Source of the DNA: Novispirillum itersonii
Lineage (GTDB): Bacteria; Pseudomonadota; Alphaproteobacteria; Rhodospirillales; Rhodospirillaceae
Direction: 5' to 3'
Assembly (NCBI RefSeq): GCF_014205675.1
Contig: NZ_JACIIX010000003.1
Coordinates: 186,001 to 250,000 of the forward strand
Length of the DNA: 64,000 bases
Part shown: piece after piece, positions 25,210-35,627 of the stretch
Numbering within the stretch: the stretch's first letter is position 1
Layout of the letters: every line of letters starts with the position of its first letter
Notes under the pieces: generated by a model
Told to the model about the DNA's origin: nothing
The model's input: the letters and a program-made list of their open reading frames with translations, nothing else
Database searches by the model: none
Position numbers and translations under genes: made by a program

Positions 25210-25533
25210 ATGAAAAACCTTGGCAATCTGATGAAGCAAGCCCAGCAGATGCAGCAGAAGATGACTGAAATGCAGGCGAAGCTGGCGGAAACCGAGGTGA
25301 CCGGCAGCGCTGGCGGCGGCATGGTTCAGGTGACCCTGAACGGCAAGGGCGACATGAAGAAGATCGTCCTTGAGGCGCAGGCCGTGGATCCGGAAGACAA
25401 GGAAACCCTGGAAGACCTGATTCTGGCCGCCCACAACGATGCCAAGCAGAAGGCTGAGGCGATGATGGCCGCCGAAATGCAGAAGGTGACCGGGGGCCTG
25501 TCCCTGCCGCCGGGCCTGAAGCTGCCGTTCTGA
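25210..25533 (+). CDS. ybaB: YbaB/EbfC family nucleoid-associated protein
   Basis: A 107-residue small DNA-binding protein of the YbaB/EbfC family, usually encoded between dnaX and recR, as here. It begins [18 protein letters not shown], a helix used for dimerisation. The conserved core [22 protein letters not shown] lies at 36-57, and [15 protein letters not shown] is in the last helix. Length matches the family. GGAACGGAGAG precedes the start. It sits 22 bp after dnaX and 22 bp before recR, clearly one operon. Confidence 0.95.
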   Translation: MKNLGNLMKQAQQMQQKMTEMQAKLAETEVTGSAGGGMVQVTLNGKGDMKKIVLEAQAVDPEDKETLEDLILAAHNDAKQKAEAMMAAEMQKVTGGLSLPPGLKLPF

Positions 25534-25555
25534 TCCGGATCGGGGAGGGGCCACC

Positions 25556-26149
25556 ATGGCCGGTGCCGAAATTGACCGCCTGATGCAGATTTTTGCCCGC
25601 CTGCCCGGGTTGGGGCCGCGTTCGGCCCGGCGGGCGGTGCTGCACCTGCTGAAACGGCGGGAAACGGCGCTGGACCCCTTCCTGTCCGCCCTGACCGATG
25701 TGCGGGACCGGGTGCGGTCCTGCTCGGTCTGCGGCAACCTTGATACCTGCGACCCCTGTGCCGTCTGCGCCGATCCGCGCCGGGACCCCGGTCTGCTGTG
25801 TGTGGTGGCGGATGTGGATGACCTGTGGGCGCTGGAACGCACCCGGGCTTTTCCCGGCCGTTACCACGTTCTCGGCGGGGTGCTGTCGGCCCTCGATGGC
25901 ATCGGGCCGGAAGACCTGAGTGTGGCGGCGCTGGTCAAGCGGGCGGCGGCGCAGGAGGTGGCGGAGGTGATTCTGGCCCTGTCCGCCACCGTGGATGGCC
26001 AGACCACCGCCCATTATGTGGCCGACCGCCTGCGGGACTGCTCTGTCCGGATTTCCGGGCTGGCCCATGGGGTGCCGATCGGCGGGGAGCTGGACTATCT
26101 TGACGACGGCACCCTCAGTCAGGCCCTGCGCGCCCGCCGCCCGGTCTGA
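25556..26149 (+). CDS. recR: Recombination protein RecR
   Basis: A 197-residue protein of the RecFOR pathway that helps load RecA at gaps. An N-terminal helix-hairpin-helix ([18 protein letters not shown]) is followed by a zinc finger, Cys56/Cys59 and Cys68/Cys71, then a Toprim domain from about residue 79 ([15 protein letters not shown]) and the C-terminal THxAxGVP-like [16 protein letters not shown]. Length is normal. It follows ybaB in the dnaX operon, with zapE 44 bp downstream. Confidence 0.96.
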   Translation: MAGAEIDRLMQIFARLPGLGPRSARRAVLHLLKRRETALDPFLSALTDVRDRVRSCSVCGNLDTCDPCAVCADPRRDPGLLCVVADVDDLWALERTRAFPGRYHVLGGVLSALDGIGPEDLSVAALVKRAAAQEVAEVILALSATVDGQTTAHYVADRLRDCSVRISGLAHGVPIGGELDYLDDGTLSQALRARRPV

Positions 26150-26193
26150 TGCCCTGTTTCCTCCCGCGCGGCGATGGACCCTGATGGCACATC

Positions 26194-27318
26194 ATGGCTG
26201 ATGATCCCCTTTCCCTGTACCGGGCCCGTCTGGCCCGGGGTGAGCTGAGCCCGGATCCGGTTCAGGAGCTGGCCGCGAAGAAACTTTCGGCTCTGTTTCA
26301 TGCTCTGAAGGAGTATCAGCCGGTGGCGGAGCCGACCGGCTGGCGGGCCCGGCTGGGATTGGCAAAGCGGGTGGAAGCCCCGCCGCCGCCGCGTGGACTG
26401 TACCTGCATGGTCCGGTCGGGCGCGGTAAATCCATGCTGATGGATCTGTTTGTCAGCACCGCGCCGGTGCAGGCCTGCCGCCGGGTGCATTTCCACGAAT
26501 TCCTGCGGGATTTCCATGCTGCCCTGCATCAGTGGCGGCAGCAGAAAGGGCGGGATGAGGCGGATCCGATCCCGCCGCTGGCCCGCAAGATCGCGGAAGA
26601 AAGCTGGCTGCTGTGTCTGGACGAGCTGGAAATCCGTGACATCGCCGATGCGATGGTGGTCGGGCGGATCTTTGACGAACTGTTCAAGGCCGGGGTTGTG
26701 GTGGTCACCACCTCCAACCGCGAACCCGATGACCTGTACAAGGACGGCCTCCAGCGCGACAGATTCTTGCCGTTCATTGCCCTGATCAAGCAGAAGTTCG
26801 ATCTGGTCGAGCTGGCCTCGCCCACCGATTACCGCCTTGGCCGGGTCAAGGGGGCGCCGGTTTATCAGCAGCCGCTGGGGGCACAGGCCACCGCGGCGCT
26901 GGATGATCTCTTCCGGCGGATGACCGCCGGGGCCCCGGTCGGACCGGCGACAGTGTCGGTGATGGGGCGGGCGCTATTGGTTCCGCGATCGAGCGGAGAG
27001 GTCGCAAGGTTCACTTTTTCTGATCTCTGCGAGCGTCCGCTGGCCGCAAATGACTATCTCCATATCGCTTCGTTATATGATGTGGTGTTTATCGATAACG
27101 TTCCGTTATTGGGTCCGGCCAACCGCGATGCTGCCCGGCGGTTCGTTATGCTGATTGATGCTCTCTACGATCACCGGACTTTGGTGGTGATCTCGGCGGA
27201 GGCGGCACCGGAGGTGCTCTATCCCGAAGGGGACGGTGCCTTTGAATTTCAACGCACGGTATCCCGCTTGATGGAGATGCAGGCTGAGTCCTACATCGGT
27301 CAGAAGCATCTGGCCTGA
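26194..27318 (+). CDS. zapE: Cell division protein ZapE (AFG1-like ATPase)
   Basis: A 374-residue AFG1-type P-loop ATPase. Walker A GPVGRGKS is at 73-80, Walker B is LLCLDELEI, and the FHEFL and TSNREPDDLYKDGLQR segments are family marks. In E. coli ZapE binds the FtsZ ring and affects Z-ring stability under low oxygen and heat. In many alphaproteobacteria this gene precedes mdh and the TCA operon, as it does here. An intrinsic terminator follows at 27378, so it is probably not co-transcribed with mdh. Confidence 0.93.
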   Translation: MADDPLSLYRARLARGELSPDPVQELAAKKLSALFHALKEYQPVAEPTGWRARLGLAKRVEAPPPPRGLYLHGPVGRGKSMLMDLFVSTAPVQACRRVHFHEFLRDFHAALHQWRQQKGRDEADPIPPLARKIAEESWLLCLDELEIRDIADAMVVGRIFDELFKAGVVVVTTSNREPDDLYKDGLQRDRFLPFIALIKQKFDLVELASPTDYRLGRVKGAPVYQQPLGAQATAALDDLFRRMTAGAPVGPATVSVMGRALLVPRSSGEVARFTFSDLCERPLAANDYLHIASLYDVVFIDNVPLLGPANRDAARRFVMLIDALYDHRTLVVISAEAAPEVLYPEGDGAFEFQRTVSRLMEMQAESYIGQKHLA

Positions 27319-27377
27319 TCGGCACGGGGCCGGTCCGATCCGCGCCGCTGCGCGGAAACCGACAGAAAAATGACAGA

Positions 27378-27412
27378 AGCCGCCTGTGGACCTCCCGCAG
27401 GCGGCTGCTTTT
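27378..27412 (+). terminator. Intrinsic terminator after zapE
   Basis: AGCCGCCTG (27378-27386) pairs with CAGGCGGCT (27398-27406) over an 11-base loop, followed by GCTTTTCT. It begins 59 bp after the zapE stop. Confidence 0.78.
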
Positions 27413-27425
27413 CTGAACAGCCCCA

Positions 27426-27457
27426 GGGTGGCGGGGCGGGGCGGCGGGGCAGGGGGG
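27426..27457 (+). other. G-tract cluster with G-quadruplex potential
   Basis: Tracts of 3, 4, 4, 4 and 6 Gs occur within 32 bases with spacers of 1 to 4 bases, which fits the usual four-tract G-quadruplex pattern. It lies upstream of the mdh operon. Whether it forms in cells cannot be told from sequence. Confidence 0.5.
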
Positions 27458-27611
27458 AAACGGGCAGGGAAACCCACCCCACCTCCCTACCCGGAGTGGC
27501 TACCCGTTCGGGCGGGTTTCTGGGGGTTTCGCAGAATCCTGCGGCACCGCTCCGGGGGGGAGGCCAATACAAGTTCTTATGGCGGGAAAACGAGGAATAA
27601 TCTTGCGTGAA

Positions 27612-27654
27612 GCCGGAAAAGAAACCGGCGCAAAGCAAGCAATCGCCTTGCTTT
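27612..27654 (+). promoter_or_regulatory. Two adjacent hairpins in the mdh leader region
   Basis: GCCGG/CCGGC (27612-27629) with an A-rich loop is followed by AAAGCAAG/CTTGCTTT (27632-27654), a perfect 8-bp stem with a 7-base loop. They lie about 200 bp before mdh. The second resembles an attenuator arm but has no T-run. Not a riboswitch class I recognise. Confidence 0.4.
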
Positions 27655-27806
27655 CTTACTGGAATCGCGCTACCAAAAGCCGCCCATAAGGGTTGCCGAC
27701 TCGATTGTGGTGCAGCGCTCCGGGTGGCCCGGACAGGATGATGCGGTGCAGTATCCGAACGTCCTGTCTGGCCGGTGTCCCTGGCCGGTGAGCAGCGAGG
27801 CGGTGA

Positions 27807-28814
<1,008 letters not shown>

Positions 28815-28845
28815 GGTCCTTCAGGGATCGGTCCTGACGGATCGT

Positions 28846-28889
28846 CCCCGGGGCGGATCTGCGGCATGGATGTGCGCGCCGCCCCGGGG
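28846..28889 (+). repeat. Perfect 11-bp hairpin between mdh and sucC
   Basis: CCCCGGGGCGG (28846-28856) pairs with CCGCCCCGGGG (28879-28889) over a 22-base loop. There is no T-run, so full termination is unlikely. An mRNA-stability or processing role is inference. Confidence 0.65.
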
Positions 28890-28930
28890 GCCTTCATACA
28901 AGACAAGCCAACCAAGAGAAGGCTGATCAG

Positions 28931-30130
28931 ATGAACATTCATGAGTATCAGGCGAAGGAACTGCTGAAGAAGTTCGGCGTTCCGGTGCTGGCCGGTGGTG
29001 TTGCCTACACCGCCGAGGAAGCCGAGAAGGTGGCTCAGGGCCTGACTTCCCCGGTTTTCGTGGTGAAGTCCCAGATCCACGCCGGTGGCCGTGGCAAGGG
29101 TAAGTTCAAGGAAGCGTCCGCGGGTGACAAGGGCGGCGTGCGCGTCGTCAAGACCGCCGCTGACGTCAAGGAAAACGCCGGGCAGATGCTGGGCGCCACC
29201 CTGGTGACCCACCAGACCGGCGCTGAAGGCAAGCAGGTCAAGCGCGTCTACATCGAGTCCGGCTGCGACATCAAGCGCGAGCTGTACCTGTCGATGCTGG
29301 TGGACCGCGCCAGCTCCCGCGTTTCCGTGATGGTCTCCACCGAAGGTGGGATGGACATCGAGGAAGTCGCCGCCCACACCCCGGAAAAGATCATCGTTCA
29401 GGATATCGATCCGGCTTCGGGTATCTCCGGCTTCCACTGCCGCAAGCTGGCGTTCGCGCTGGGTCTGGAAGGCAAGCAGGTCGGGGCTTTCACCAAGCTG
29501 ATGACCAACCTGTACAACTGCTTCCTCGGTCTGGATGTCGCCCTGCTGGAAATCAACCCGCTGGTCGTGACCGGTGAAGGCGATGTCATTCCGCTGGACT
29601 GCAAGATGTCCTTCGATGACAACTCGCTGTACCGCCACAAGGACATCGAGGAAATGCGCGATGAGGACGAAGAAGATCCGTCCGAAATCGAAGCGGCCCA
29701 GCACTCGCTGAACTACATCAAGCTCGATGGCGAAATCGGCTGCATGGTGAACGGCGCCGGTCTGGCGATGGCCACCATGGACATCATCAAGCTGTATGGC
29801 GGTTCCCCGGCCAACTTCCTTGACGTCGGCGGCGGCGCCACCAAGGAACGCGTGACCACCGCCTTCAAGATCATCCTGCGTGATCCGAACGTGAAGGGCA
29901 TTCTGGTCAACATCTTCGGCGGCATCATGCGCTGCGACGTCATCGCCGAAGGCGTGATTGCCGCTGCCCGTGAAGTGTCCCTGAACGTGCCGCTGGTGGT
30001 GCGTCTGGAAGGCACCAACGTCGAACTCGGCAAGAAGATCATGAGTGAATCCGGTCTGCCGATCATTGCCGCCGACAATCTGGCGGATGCGGCCGAAAAG
30101 GTCGTCAAGGCCGTGAAGGAGGCGAAGTAA
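28931..30130 (+). CDS. sucC: Succinate--CoA ligase [ADP-forming] subunit beta
   Basis: A 399-residue ATP-grasp subunit of succinyl-CoA synthetase. The N-terminus [18 protein letters not shown] is diagnostic. The nucleotide site includes [16 protein letters not shown], and EINPLVV supplies acid ligands. [13 protein letters not shown] and [10 protein letters not shown] lie in the C-terminal domain that meets SucD. Length is normal. The TAA stop overlaps the sucD ATG by 1 bp, so the subunits are translationally coupled. Confidence 0.98.
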   Translation: MNIHEYQAKELLKKFGVPVLAGGVAYTAEEAEKVAQGLTSPVFVVKSQIHAGGRGKGKFKEASAGDKGGVRVVKTAADVKENAGQMLGATLVTHQTGAEGKQVKRVYIESGCDIKRELYLSMLVDRASSRVSVMVSTEGGMDIEEVAAHTPEKIIVQDIDPASGISGFHCRKLAFALGLEGKQVGAFTKLMTNLYNCFLGLDVALLEINPLVVTGEGDVIPLDCKMSFDDNSLYRHKDIEEMRDEDEEDPSEIEAAQHSLNYIKLDGEIGCMVNGAGLAMATMDIIKLYGGSPANFLDVGGGATKERVTTAFKIILRDPNVKGILVNIFGGIMRCDVIAEGVIAAAREVSLNVPLVVRLEGTNVELGKKIMSESGLPIIAADNLADAAEKVVKAVKEAK

Positions 30131-31005
30131 TGGCTGTTCTCATTGGTAAGGACACCAAGGTCATCTGTCAGGGCTTCACCGGCGCGCAGGGGACCTTCCA
30201 CTCCGAACAGGCGATTGCCTACGGCACCAAGATGGTTGGCGGCGTGACCCCCGGCAAGGGCGGCACCAAGCACCTCGACCTGCCGGTGTTCGACACCGTG
30301 GCCGAAGCGAAGGAACGCACCGGGGCGAATGCCACCGTGATCTACGTTCCGCCGCCGTTCGCCGCTGATGCCATCCTCGAAGCGATCGACGCCGAGCTGG
30401 AACTGGCCGTCTGCATCACCGAAGGCATTCCGGTGCTGGACATGGTCCGCGTCAAGCGCGCGCTGGTCAATTCCAAGACCCGCCTTGTCGGTCCGAACTG
30501 CCCGGGTGTCATCACCCCGGGTGAGTGCAAGATCGGCATCATGCCGGGCCACATCCACATGCGCGGCAAGATCGGTGTGGTCTCCCGCTCCGGCACCCTG
30601 ACCTATGAAGCCGTGGCCCAGACCACTGCTGCCGGTCTCGGCCAGTCCACCTGCATCGGCATCGGTGGCGACCCGGTCAACGGCACCAATTTCATCGACT
30701 GCCTGGAAATGTTCCTGGCTGACGAGGAAACCCAGGGCATCATCATGATCGGTGAAATCGGGGGCTCCGCTGAAGAAGAAGCCGCTGAGTTCATCAAGCA
30801 GAGCAAGGTGAAGAAGCCGATGGTCGGCTTCATCGCCGGTGTCACCGCCCCGCCGGGCAAGCGCATGGGCCATGCCGGTGCGATCATTTCCGGCGGTAAG
30901 GGCACTGCCGATGCCAAGATGGACGCCATGCGTTCCGCCGGCATCGTGGTGGCTGACAGCCCGTCGGCTCTGGGCAGCACCATGCTCCAGCTGATGAAGG
31001 GCTAA
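30130..31005 (+). CDS. sucD: Succinate--CoA ligase [ADP-forming] subunit alpha
   Basis: A 291-residue CoA-binding subunit. The start reads [20 protein letters not shown], where the CoA pocket begins. [20 protein letters not shown] is the conserved central block. The phosphorylated active-site His is in [15 protein letters not shown] near residue 245. With SucC it interconverts succinyl-CoA and succinate with ATP formation. It is coupled to sucC by a 1-bp overlap. About 190 bp with a hairpin separate it from sucA. Confidence 0.98.
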   Translation: MAVLIGKDTKVICQGFTGAQGTFHSEQAIAYGTKMVGGVTPGKGGTKHLDLPVFDTVAEAKERTGANATVIYVPPPFAADAILEAIDAELELAVCITEGIPVLDMVRVKRALVNSKTRLVGPNCPGVITPGECKIGIMPGHIHMRGKIGVVSRSGTLTYEAVAQTTAAGLGQSTCIGIGGDPVNGTNFIDCLEMFLADEETQGIIMIGEIGGSAEEEAAEFIKQSKVKKPMVGFIAGVTAPPGKRMGHAGAIISGGKGTADAKMDAMRSAGIVVADSPSALGSTMLQLMKG

Positions 31006-31031
31006 GGTCCTGACGGAAGGCCCGGACGGAT

Positions 31032-31055
31032 CCGGCGGACTTTCTGTTCCGCCGG
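31032..31055 (+). repeat. Perfect 8-bp hairpin between sucD and sucA
   Basis: CCGGCGGA and TCCGCCGG pair over an 8-base loop, 27 bases after the sucD stop. It is not followed by a T-run. Confidence 0.6.
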
Positions 31056-31197
31056 GCTTGTCCGGGCCGTCCGGCAAAACCATGTACCGTTTCCCGGGAG
31101 GGCTGATCCTCTGTGCCCGGGAAAGACTTGAACCAGAGGATCACGATTGCCTGGGAGCACCCCGGCCCGGCAGTCCAAACTGATAAAAACGGGCAGA

Positions 31198-34143
31198 ATG
31201 CATAGGACGGGAAGCGTGGAAGCTTCGTTCTTGACTGGCGCCAACGCCACTTTCATCGCCGAGCTGTACCAACGGTATCTCGACGATCCCGCATCGGTTG
31301 ACCCGAGCTGGGTCGGCCTGTTCAAAGAGCTGATGGAAGACCCCACCGCGCTGGCGCGCGAAGTGAAGGGTCCGTCCTGGGGCCGCACCGACCGCAAAGT
31401 GATCGGCAGCGTTGACCCCGACGCCCCCCCGGCTCCGAAGAAGAAGCCTGACGCCGCGAAGGACGCCGCGCCCGCCGCCGGTGGTCTGTCCGAACAGGAC
31501 GTCCGCGCCCGCGTGCTGGATTCGATCCGCGTGCTGATGATGATCCGCACCTACCGGGTGCGCGGTCACCTGATGGCGGCGCTGGATCCGCTTCAGATTC
31601 AGGGTCCGGTTCCGCACCCGGAACTGGATTACCGGACTTACGGCTTCACCGAGGCTGATCTCGACCGCGAGATCTTCATCGACAACGTGCTGGGTCTGGA
31701 AAAGGCCAGGCTGCGGGACATCATCGCGCTGGTGCAGAAGACCTACTGCTCCACCATCGGTGTCGAGTTCATGCACATTCAGGATCCCGACCAGAAGGCG
31801 TGGATCCAGAAGCGCATCGAAGGCAGCCGCAATGAGACCGAATTCTCGGTGCTCGGCAAGCGCACCATTCTGGAGCGTCTCTGTCAGGCCGAAGGGTTCG
31901 AAAAGTTCCTTCAGGTCAAGTACACCGGCACCAAGCGCTTTGGTCTGGAAGGCGGCGAAGCCACCATTCCGGCGATCGAACAGATCCTGAAGCGCGGCAG
32001 CCAGCTGGGTGTTGAGGATGTGGTGATCGGCATGGCCCACCGTGGCCGTCTGAACATCCTGACCAACATCATGCACAAGCCTTACCGGGCGATGTTCTCC
32101 GAGTTTCAGGGCAACTCCGCCAACCCGGATGACGTTCAGGGCTCCGGCGACGTGAAGTATCACCTCGGCACCTCGGTGGACCGCGAATTTGACGGCAAGA
32201 CCGTTCACCTGTCGCTCCAGCCGAACCCGTCGCACCTTGAAACCGTTGATCCGGTGGTGCTGGGCAAGGTCCGGGCCCGCCAGACCCAGATCGGCGACAC
32301 CGAGCGCGTGCGCGTTCTCGGTCTGCTGATCCACGGCGACGCCGCCTTCTCCGGTCAGGGCGTGGTGGCGGAATGCTTCGGCATGAGCCAGCTGAAGGGC
32401 TACCGTACCGGCGGCACCATCCATCTGGTCATCAACAACCAGATCGGCTTCACCACCTCGCCGCAGTACAGCCGCTCCGGCACCTACTGCACCGAAATCG
32501 CCAAGATGGTTCAGGCCCCGATCCTGCACGTCAACGGCGACGATCCGGAAGCGGTGGTCCATGCCGCCCGCGTGGCGATTGAATACCGTCAGGCCTTCAA
32601 GGCCGACGTGGTGCTGGATATCGTCTGCTACCGCCGTCAGGGTCACAACGAATCTGACGAACCGGCCTTCACCCAGCCGACCATGTACAAGAAGATCGGG
32701 GGGCACACCACCACCCGCCAGATGTACGCCGCCAAGCTGGTGCAGGACGGGCTGATGACCGCCGAAGAGGCGGAAGAGGTTTACGTCGCTTTCCAGCGCG
32801 AGCTGGAAAAGGAATTCGAAGCCGCCAATTCCTACAAGCCGAACAAGGCCGACTGGCTGGAAAGCCGCTGGAAGGGCCTGACCTGGCTGTCGGATGAGGA
32901 AGAGTTCCGCGAATACGACACGCAGGTGTCGCTGGAAGATCTTCAGAAGGTCGGCAAGGCGCTGTACACCCCGCCGCAGAATTTTGACGTCAACCGCAAG
33001 ATCCTGCGTCAGCTGAAGGCCAAGGAAGAAATGTTTGCCACCGGCAAGGATTTCGACTGGGGTACCGGCGAAGCGCTGGCCTTCGGCACGCTGGTTCTGG
33101 AAGGCCATCCGGTCCGCCTGTCCGGTCAGGACTGCGGCCGTGGCACCTTCTCGCAGCGTCATTCGGTGCTGGTTGACCAGACCACCGAAAACACCTATGT
33201 GCCGCTGAACAACGTTGACCCGAAGCAGGCCCATTACGAAGTTCTGGATAGCCCGCTGTCCGAATATGGCGTTCTGGGCTATGAATTCGGGTATTCGCTG
33301 GCGGAGCCGAACGGCCTGACCCTGTGGGAAGCCCAGTTCGGTGACTTCGCCAACGGCGCGCAGATCATCTTCGACCAGTACATTTCGTCCTCGGAATCGA
33401 AGTGGCTGCGTATGTCCGGTCTGGTGGTGCTGCTGCCGCATGGCTTTGAAGGGCAGGGGCCGGAGCATTCCTCCGCCCGTCCGGAACGCTATCTCCAGCT
33501 CTGCGCTGAAGACAACATGCAGGTCTGCAACCTGACCACTCCGGCCAACTACTACCATGCCCTGCGGCGTCAGGTGCGGCGTAACTTCCGTAAGCCGCTG
33601 ATCATCATGACCCCGAAGTCGCTGCTGCGTCACAAGATGGCGGTCAGCGAACTGGCCGATTTCGGTCCGGGGTCGTCGTTCAAGCGTGTGATCGGCGAAA
33701 CCGCTGCCCTGAAGCCCGATGCGCAGATCCGCCGCGTCGTGCTGTGCACCGGCAAGGTCTACTACGACCTGTTGCAGGCGCGTCAGGACAAGGGCCTCGA
33801 CGATGTGGCGCTGGTCCGTGTTGAGCAGCTGTATCCGTGGCCGAAGAATTCGGTGAAGGCTGTTCTCGCCCAGTACCCGAACGCCGATGTGGTGTGGTGC
33901 CAGGAAGAACCGGCCAACGGCGGTTACTGGACCTTTGTGAAGCTGCGCCTTGACTTCATCATCGAAGAGCTGGGCCACAAGTCCGGCAAGGCGCTGTATG
34001 TGGGTCGTCCGGCCTCGGCCTCTCCGGCCACCGGCAGCTACAAGAAGCACAATGCCGAACAGGCTCTGCTGGCTGATCAGGCGCTGACTTACGCCGCCGC
34101 CGATCTGCCGCAGCCCTTCACGCGGGCCTCCAAGCTGGGATAA
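31198..34143 (+). CDS. sucA: 2-oxoglutarate dehydrogenase E1 component
   Basis: A thiamine-diphosphate decarboxylase of about 981 residues, the entry step of the 2-oxoglutarate dehydrogenase complex. The typical N-terminus [19 protein letters not shown] is present. [24 protein letters not shown] and [14 protein letters not shown] (cofactor and substrate sites) confirm it. The start is uncertain: ATG 31198 is chosen, but GTG 31216 has AGGA 8 bases before it and would give VEASFLTG directly. A TTG at 31147 would be longer and lacks homology. It precedes sucB with a hairpin directly after its stop. Confidence 0.96.
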   Translation: MHRTGSVEASFLTGANATFIAELYQRYLDDPASVDPSWVGLFKELMEDPTALAREVKGPSWGRTDRKVIGSVDPDAPPAPKKKPDAAKDAAPAAGGLSEQDVRARVLDSIRVLMMIRTYRVRGHLMAALDPLQIQGPVPHPELDYRTYGFTEADLDREIFIDNVLGLEKARLRDIIALVQKTYCSTIGVEFMHIQDPDQKAWIQKRIEGSRNETEFSVLGKRTILERLCQAEGFEKFLQVKYTGTKRFGLEGGEATIPAIEQILKRGSQLGVEDVVIGMAHRGRLNILTNIMHKPYRAMFSEFQGNSANPDDVQGSGDVKYHLGTSVDREFDGKTVHLSLQPNPSHLETVDPVVLGKVRARQTQIGDTERVRVLGLLIHGDAAFSGQGVVAECFGMSQLKGYRTGGTIHLVINNQIGFTTSPQYSRSGTYCTEIAKMVQAPILHVNGDDPEAVVHAARVAIEYRQAFKADVVLDIVCYRRQGHNESDEPAFTQPTMYKKIGGHTTTRQMYAAKLVQDGLMTAEEAEEVYVAFQRELEKEFEAANSYKPNKADWLESRWKGLTWLSDEEEFREYDTQVSLEDLQKVGKALYTPPQNFDVNRKILRQLKAKEEMFATGKDFDWGTGEALAFGTLVLEGHPVRLSGQDCGRGTFSQRHSVLVDQTTENTYVPLNNVDPKQAHYEVLDSPLSEYGVLGYEFGYSLAEPNGLTLWEAQFGDFANGAQIIFDQYISSSESKWLRMSGLVVLLPHGFEGQGPEHSSARPERYLQLCAEDNMQVCNLTTPANYYHALRRQVRRNFRKPLIIMTPKSLLRHKMAVSELADFGPGSSFKRVIGETAALKPDAQIRRVVLCTGKVYYDLLQARQDKGLDDVALVRVEQLYPWPKNSVKAVLAQYPNADVVWCQEEPANGGYWTFVKLRLDFIIEELGHKSGKALYVGRPASASPATGSYKKHNAEQALLADQALTYAAADLPQPFTRASKLG

Positions 34144-34161
34144 CGGGGGGAAATCCCCCCG
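34144..34161 (+). repeat. Perfect 7-bp hairpin directly after the sucA stop
   Basis: CGGGGGG and CCCCCCG close a 4-base AAAT loop. It begins on the first base after TAA, 47 bp before the sucB start. No T-run follows. Confidence 0.65.
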
Positions 34162-34207
34162 CCTTCCCCACCCGATGCCGAAAAACGACGACGAAATTGA
34201 GGACGTC

Positions 34208-35479
34208 ATGGCTACCGAACTGAAAGTCCCCGCTCTGGGCGAATCCATCTCTGAAGCGACCGTTGCCAAGTGGCTGAAGAAAGTCGGCGACACCGTGAAG
34301 GTCGACGAGCCGCTGGTGGAACTGGAAACCGATAAGGTGACCACCGAAGTTCCGTCCCCGGTCTCCGGCGCGATCGCCGAAATCATTGCCGGTGAAGGCG
34401 CTGAAGTCGCCATCGGTGCCGTTCTGGCGATCATCGCCGAAGGCGCTGCTGGCACTGCCTCCGCTGCCCCGGCCGCGGCTGCTGCCCCGGCCGCCGCTCC
34501 GGCTCCGGCTGCTGCGCCCGCCGCCGCCCCGGTGGCTGCTCCGGCCGCTGCCGCTGTGTCTGCCAACCTCGATTATCCGCTGGCCCCGGCCGTGCGGAAG
34601 CTGGTCGAAGACAACAGCCTCGACGCCTCCAAGATCCCGGCCACCGGTAAGGATGGCCGTCTGAGCAAGGAAGACGTGCTGGCCTTCATCGCCGCCGGGA
34701 AGCAGGCCCCGAACGCCGCCGCGCAGGCTGCGTCCGCTGCCATGCAGCCGGGCGCTGCCGCCACCGCTGCCCGTGGCCCGCGCGAAGAACGCGTCAAGAT
34801 GACCCGTCTGCGCCGCTCGGTCGCCAAGCGCCTGAAGGATGCCCAGAACACCGCCGCCATGCTGACCACTTTCAACGAAGTGGACATGACCAACGTGATG
34901 GCGCTGCGCAACCAGTACAAGGACAACTTCGAGAAGCGCCATGGCGTGCGTCTCGGCTTCATGTCCTTCTTCGTCAAGGCCTGTGTGCAGGCCCTGCAGG
35001 AGATTCCGGCGGTGAACGCCGAGATCGACGGCGACGATATCATCTACAAGAACTACTACGACATCTCGGTCGCCGTCGGCGGTCCGCAGGGTCTGGTGGT
35101 TCCGGTGGTGCGCGACTGTGACAAGCTGTCCTTCTCCGAAATCGAGAAGACCATCGGTGCCTTCGGCAAGAAGGCCCGTGATGGCAAGCTGACCATGGAA
35201 GACATGCAGGGTGGCACCTTCACCGTGTCCAACGGTGGCGTGTACGGCTCCCTGATGTCCACCCCGATCCTGAACCCGCCGCAGTCCGGCATTCTGGGGA
35301 TGCACAAGACCCAGATGCGCCCGATGGTGATGCCCGATGGGTCGATTCAGGCCCGCCCGATGATGTATCTGGCGCTGTCCTACGATCACCGCATCATCGA
35401 CGGCAAGGAAGCGGTGACCTTCCTCGTCCGCGTCAAGGAATGCCTGGAAGATCCGGCCCGCATCCTGATGGACATCTGA
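34208..35479 (+). CDS. sucB: Dihydrolipoamide succinyltransferase, E2 of 2-oxoglutarate dehydrogenase
   Basis: A 423-residue E2 core. The lipoyl domain (1-78) carries the lipoylated Lys43 in ETDKVTTE. An Ala/Pro-rich linker follows (about 80-115), then the peripheral-subunit-binding domain with [12 protein letters not shown]. The catalytic acyltransferase domain ends with SYDHRIIDG, His394 being the catalytic His. The start is ATG 34208, giving [13 protein letters not shown]; an upstream in-frame ATG at 34175 is less likely. It sits between sucA and lpd, completing the complex. Confidence 0.97.
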   Translation: MATELKVPALGESISEATVAKWLKKVGDTVKVDEPLVELETDKVTTEVPSPVSGAIAEIIAGEGAEVAIGAVLAIIAEGAAGTASAAPAAAAAPAAAPAPAAAPAAAPVAAPAAAAVSANLDYPLAPAVRKLVEDNSLDASKIPATGKDGRLSKEDVLAFIAAGKQAPNAAAQAASAAMQPGAAATAARGPREERVKMTRLRRSVAKRLKDAQNTAAMLTTFNEVDMTNVMALRNQYKDNFEKRHGVRLGFMSFFVKACVQALQEIPAVNAEIDGDDIIYKNYYDISVAVGGPQGLVVPVVRDCDKLSFSEIEKTIGAFGKKARDGKLTMEDMQGGTFTVSNGGVYGSLMSTPILNPPQSGILGMHKTQMRPMVMPDGSIQARPMMYLALSYDHRIIDGKEAVTFLVRVKECLEDPARILMDI

Positions 35480-35493
35480 GACTGATCAGAGCA

Positions 35494-35518
35494 AGCGGGG
35501 GCCTTACTGGCCCCCGCT
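35494..35518 (+). repeat. Perfect 10-bp hairpin between sucB and lpd
   Basis: AGCGGGGGCC pairs with GGCCCCCGCT over a 5-base loop, 15 bp after the sucB stop. It resembles a terminator stem but is followed by TGTCTGTG, not a T-run. It may be a weak attenuator or a 3'-end stabiliser. Confidence 0.7.
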
Positions 35519-35560
35519 GTGTCTGTGGCGTCTTTATTCCACATCCGAAAGAAATGCAGC

Positions 35561-35606
35561 CGGCCCGATCCGGGCCAAGGTGCTGCGACAGGCCCGGATC
35601 GGGCCG
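35561..35606 (+). repeat. Perfect 16-bp inverted repeat directly before lpd
   Basis: CGGCCCGATCCGGGCC (35561-35576) pairs exactly with GGCCCGGATCGGGCCG (35591-35606) over a 14-base loop. It ends 21 bp before the lpd ATG and is followed by TTTGTG, a weak T-stretch. It is the second stem in this gap, so most transcripts might pause or be cut before lpd. Confidence 0.8.
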
Positions 35607-35627
35607 TTTGTGTAAAGGATCCTGCAC

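Noticed and set aside
31141-34566. A long open frame antisense to sucA/sucB
   Set aside because: Low-complexity Ala/Gly composition at its start mirrors the SucB linker; both real genes are certain on the plus strand.
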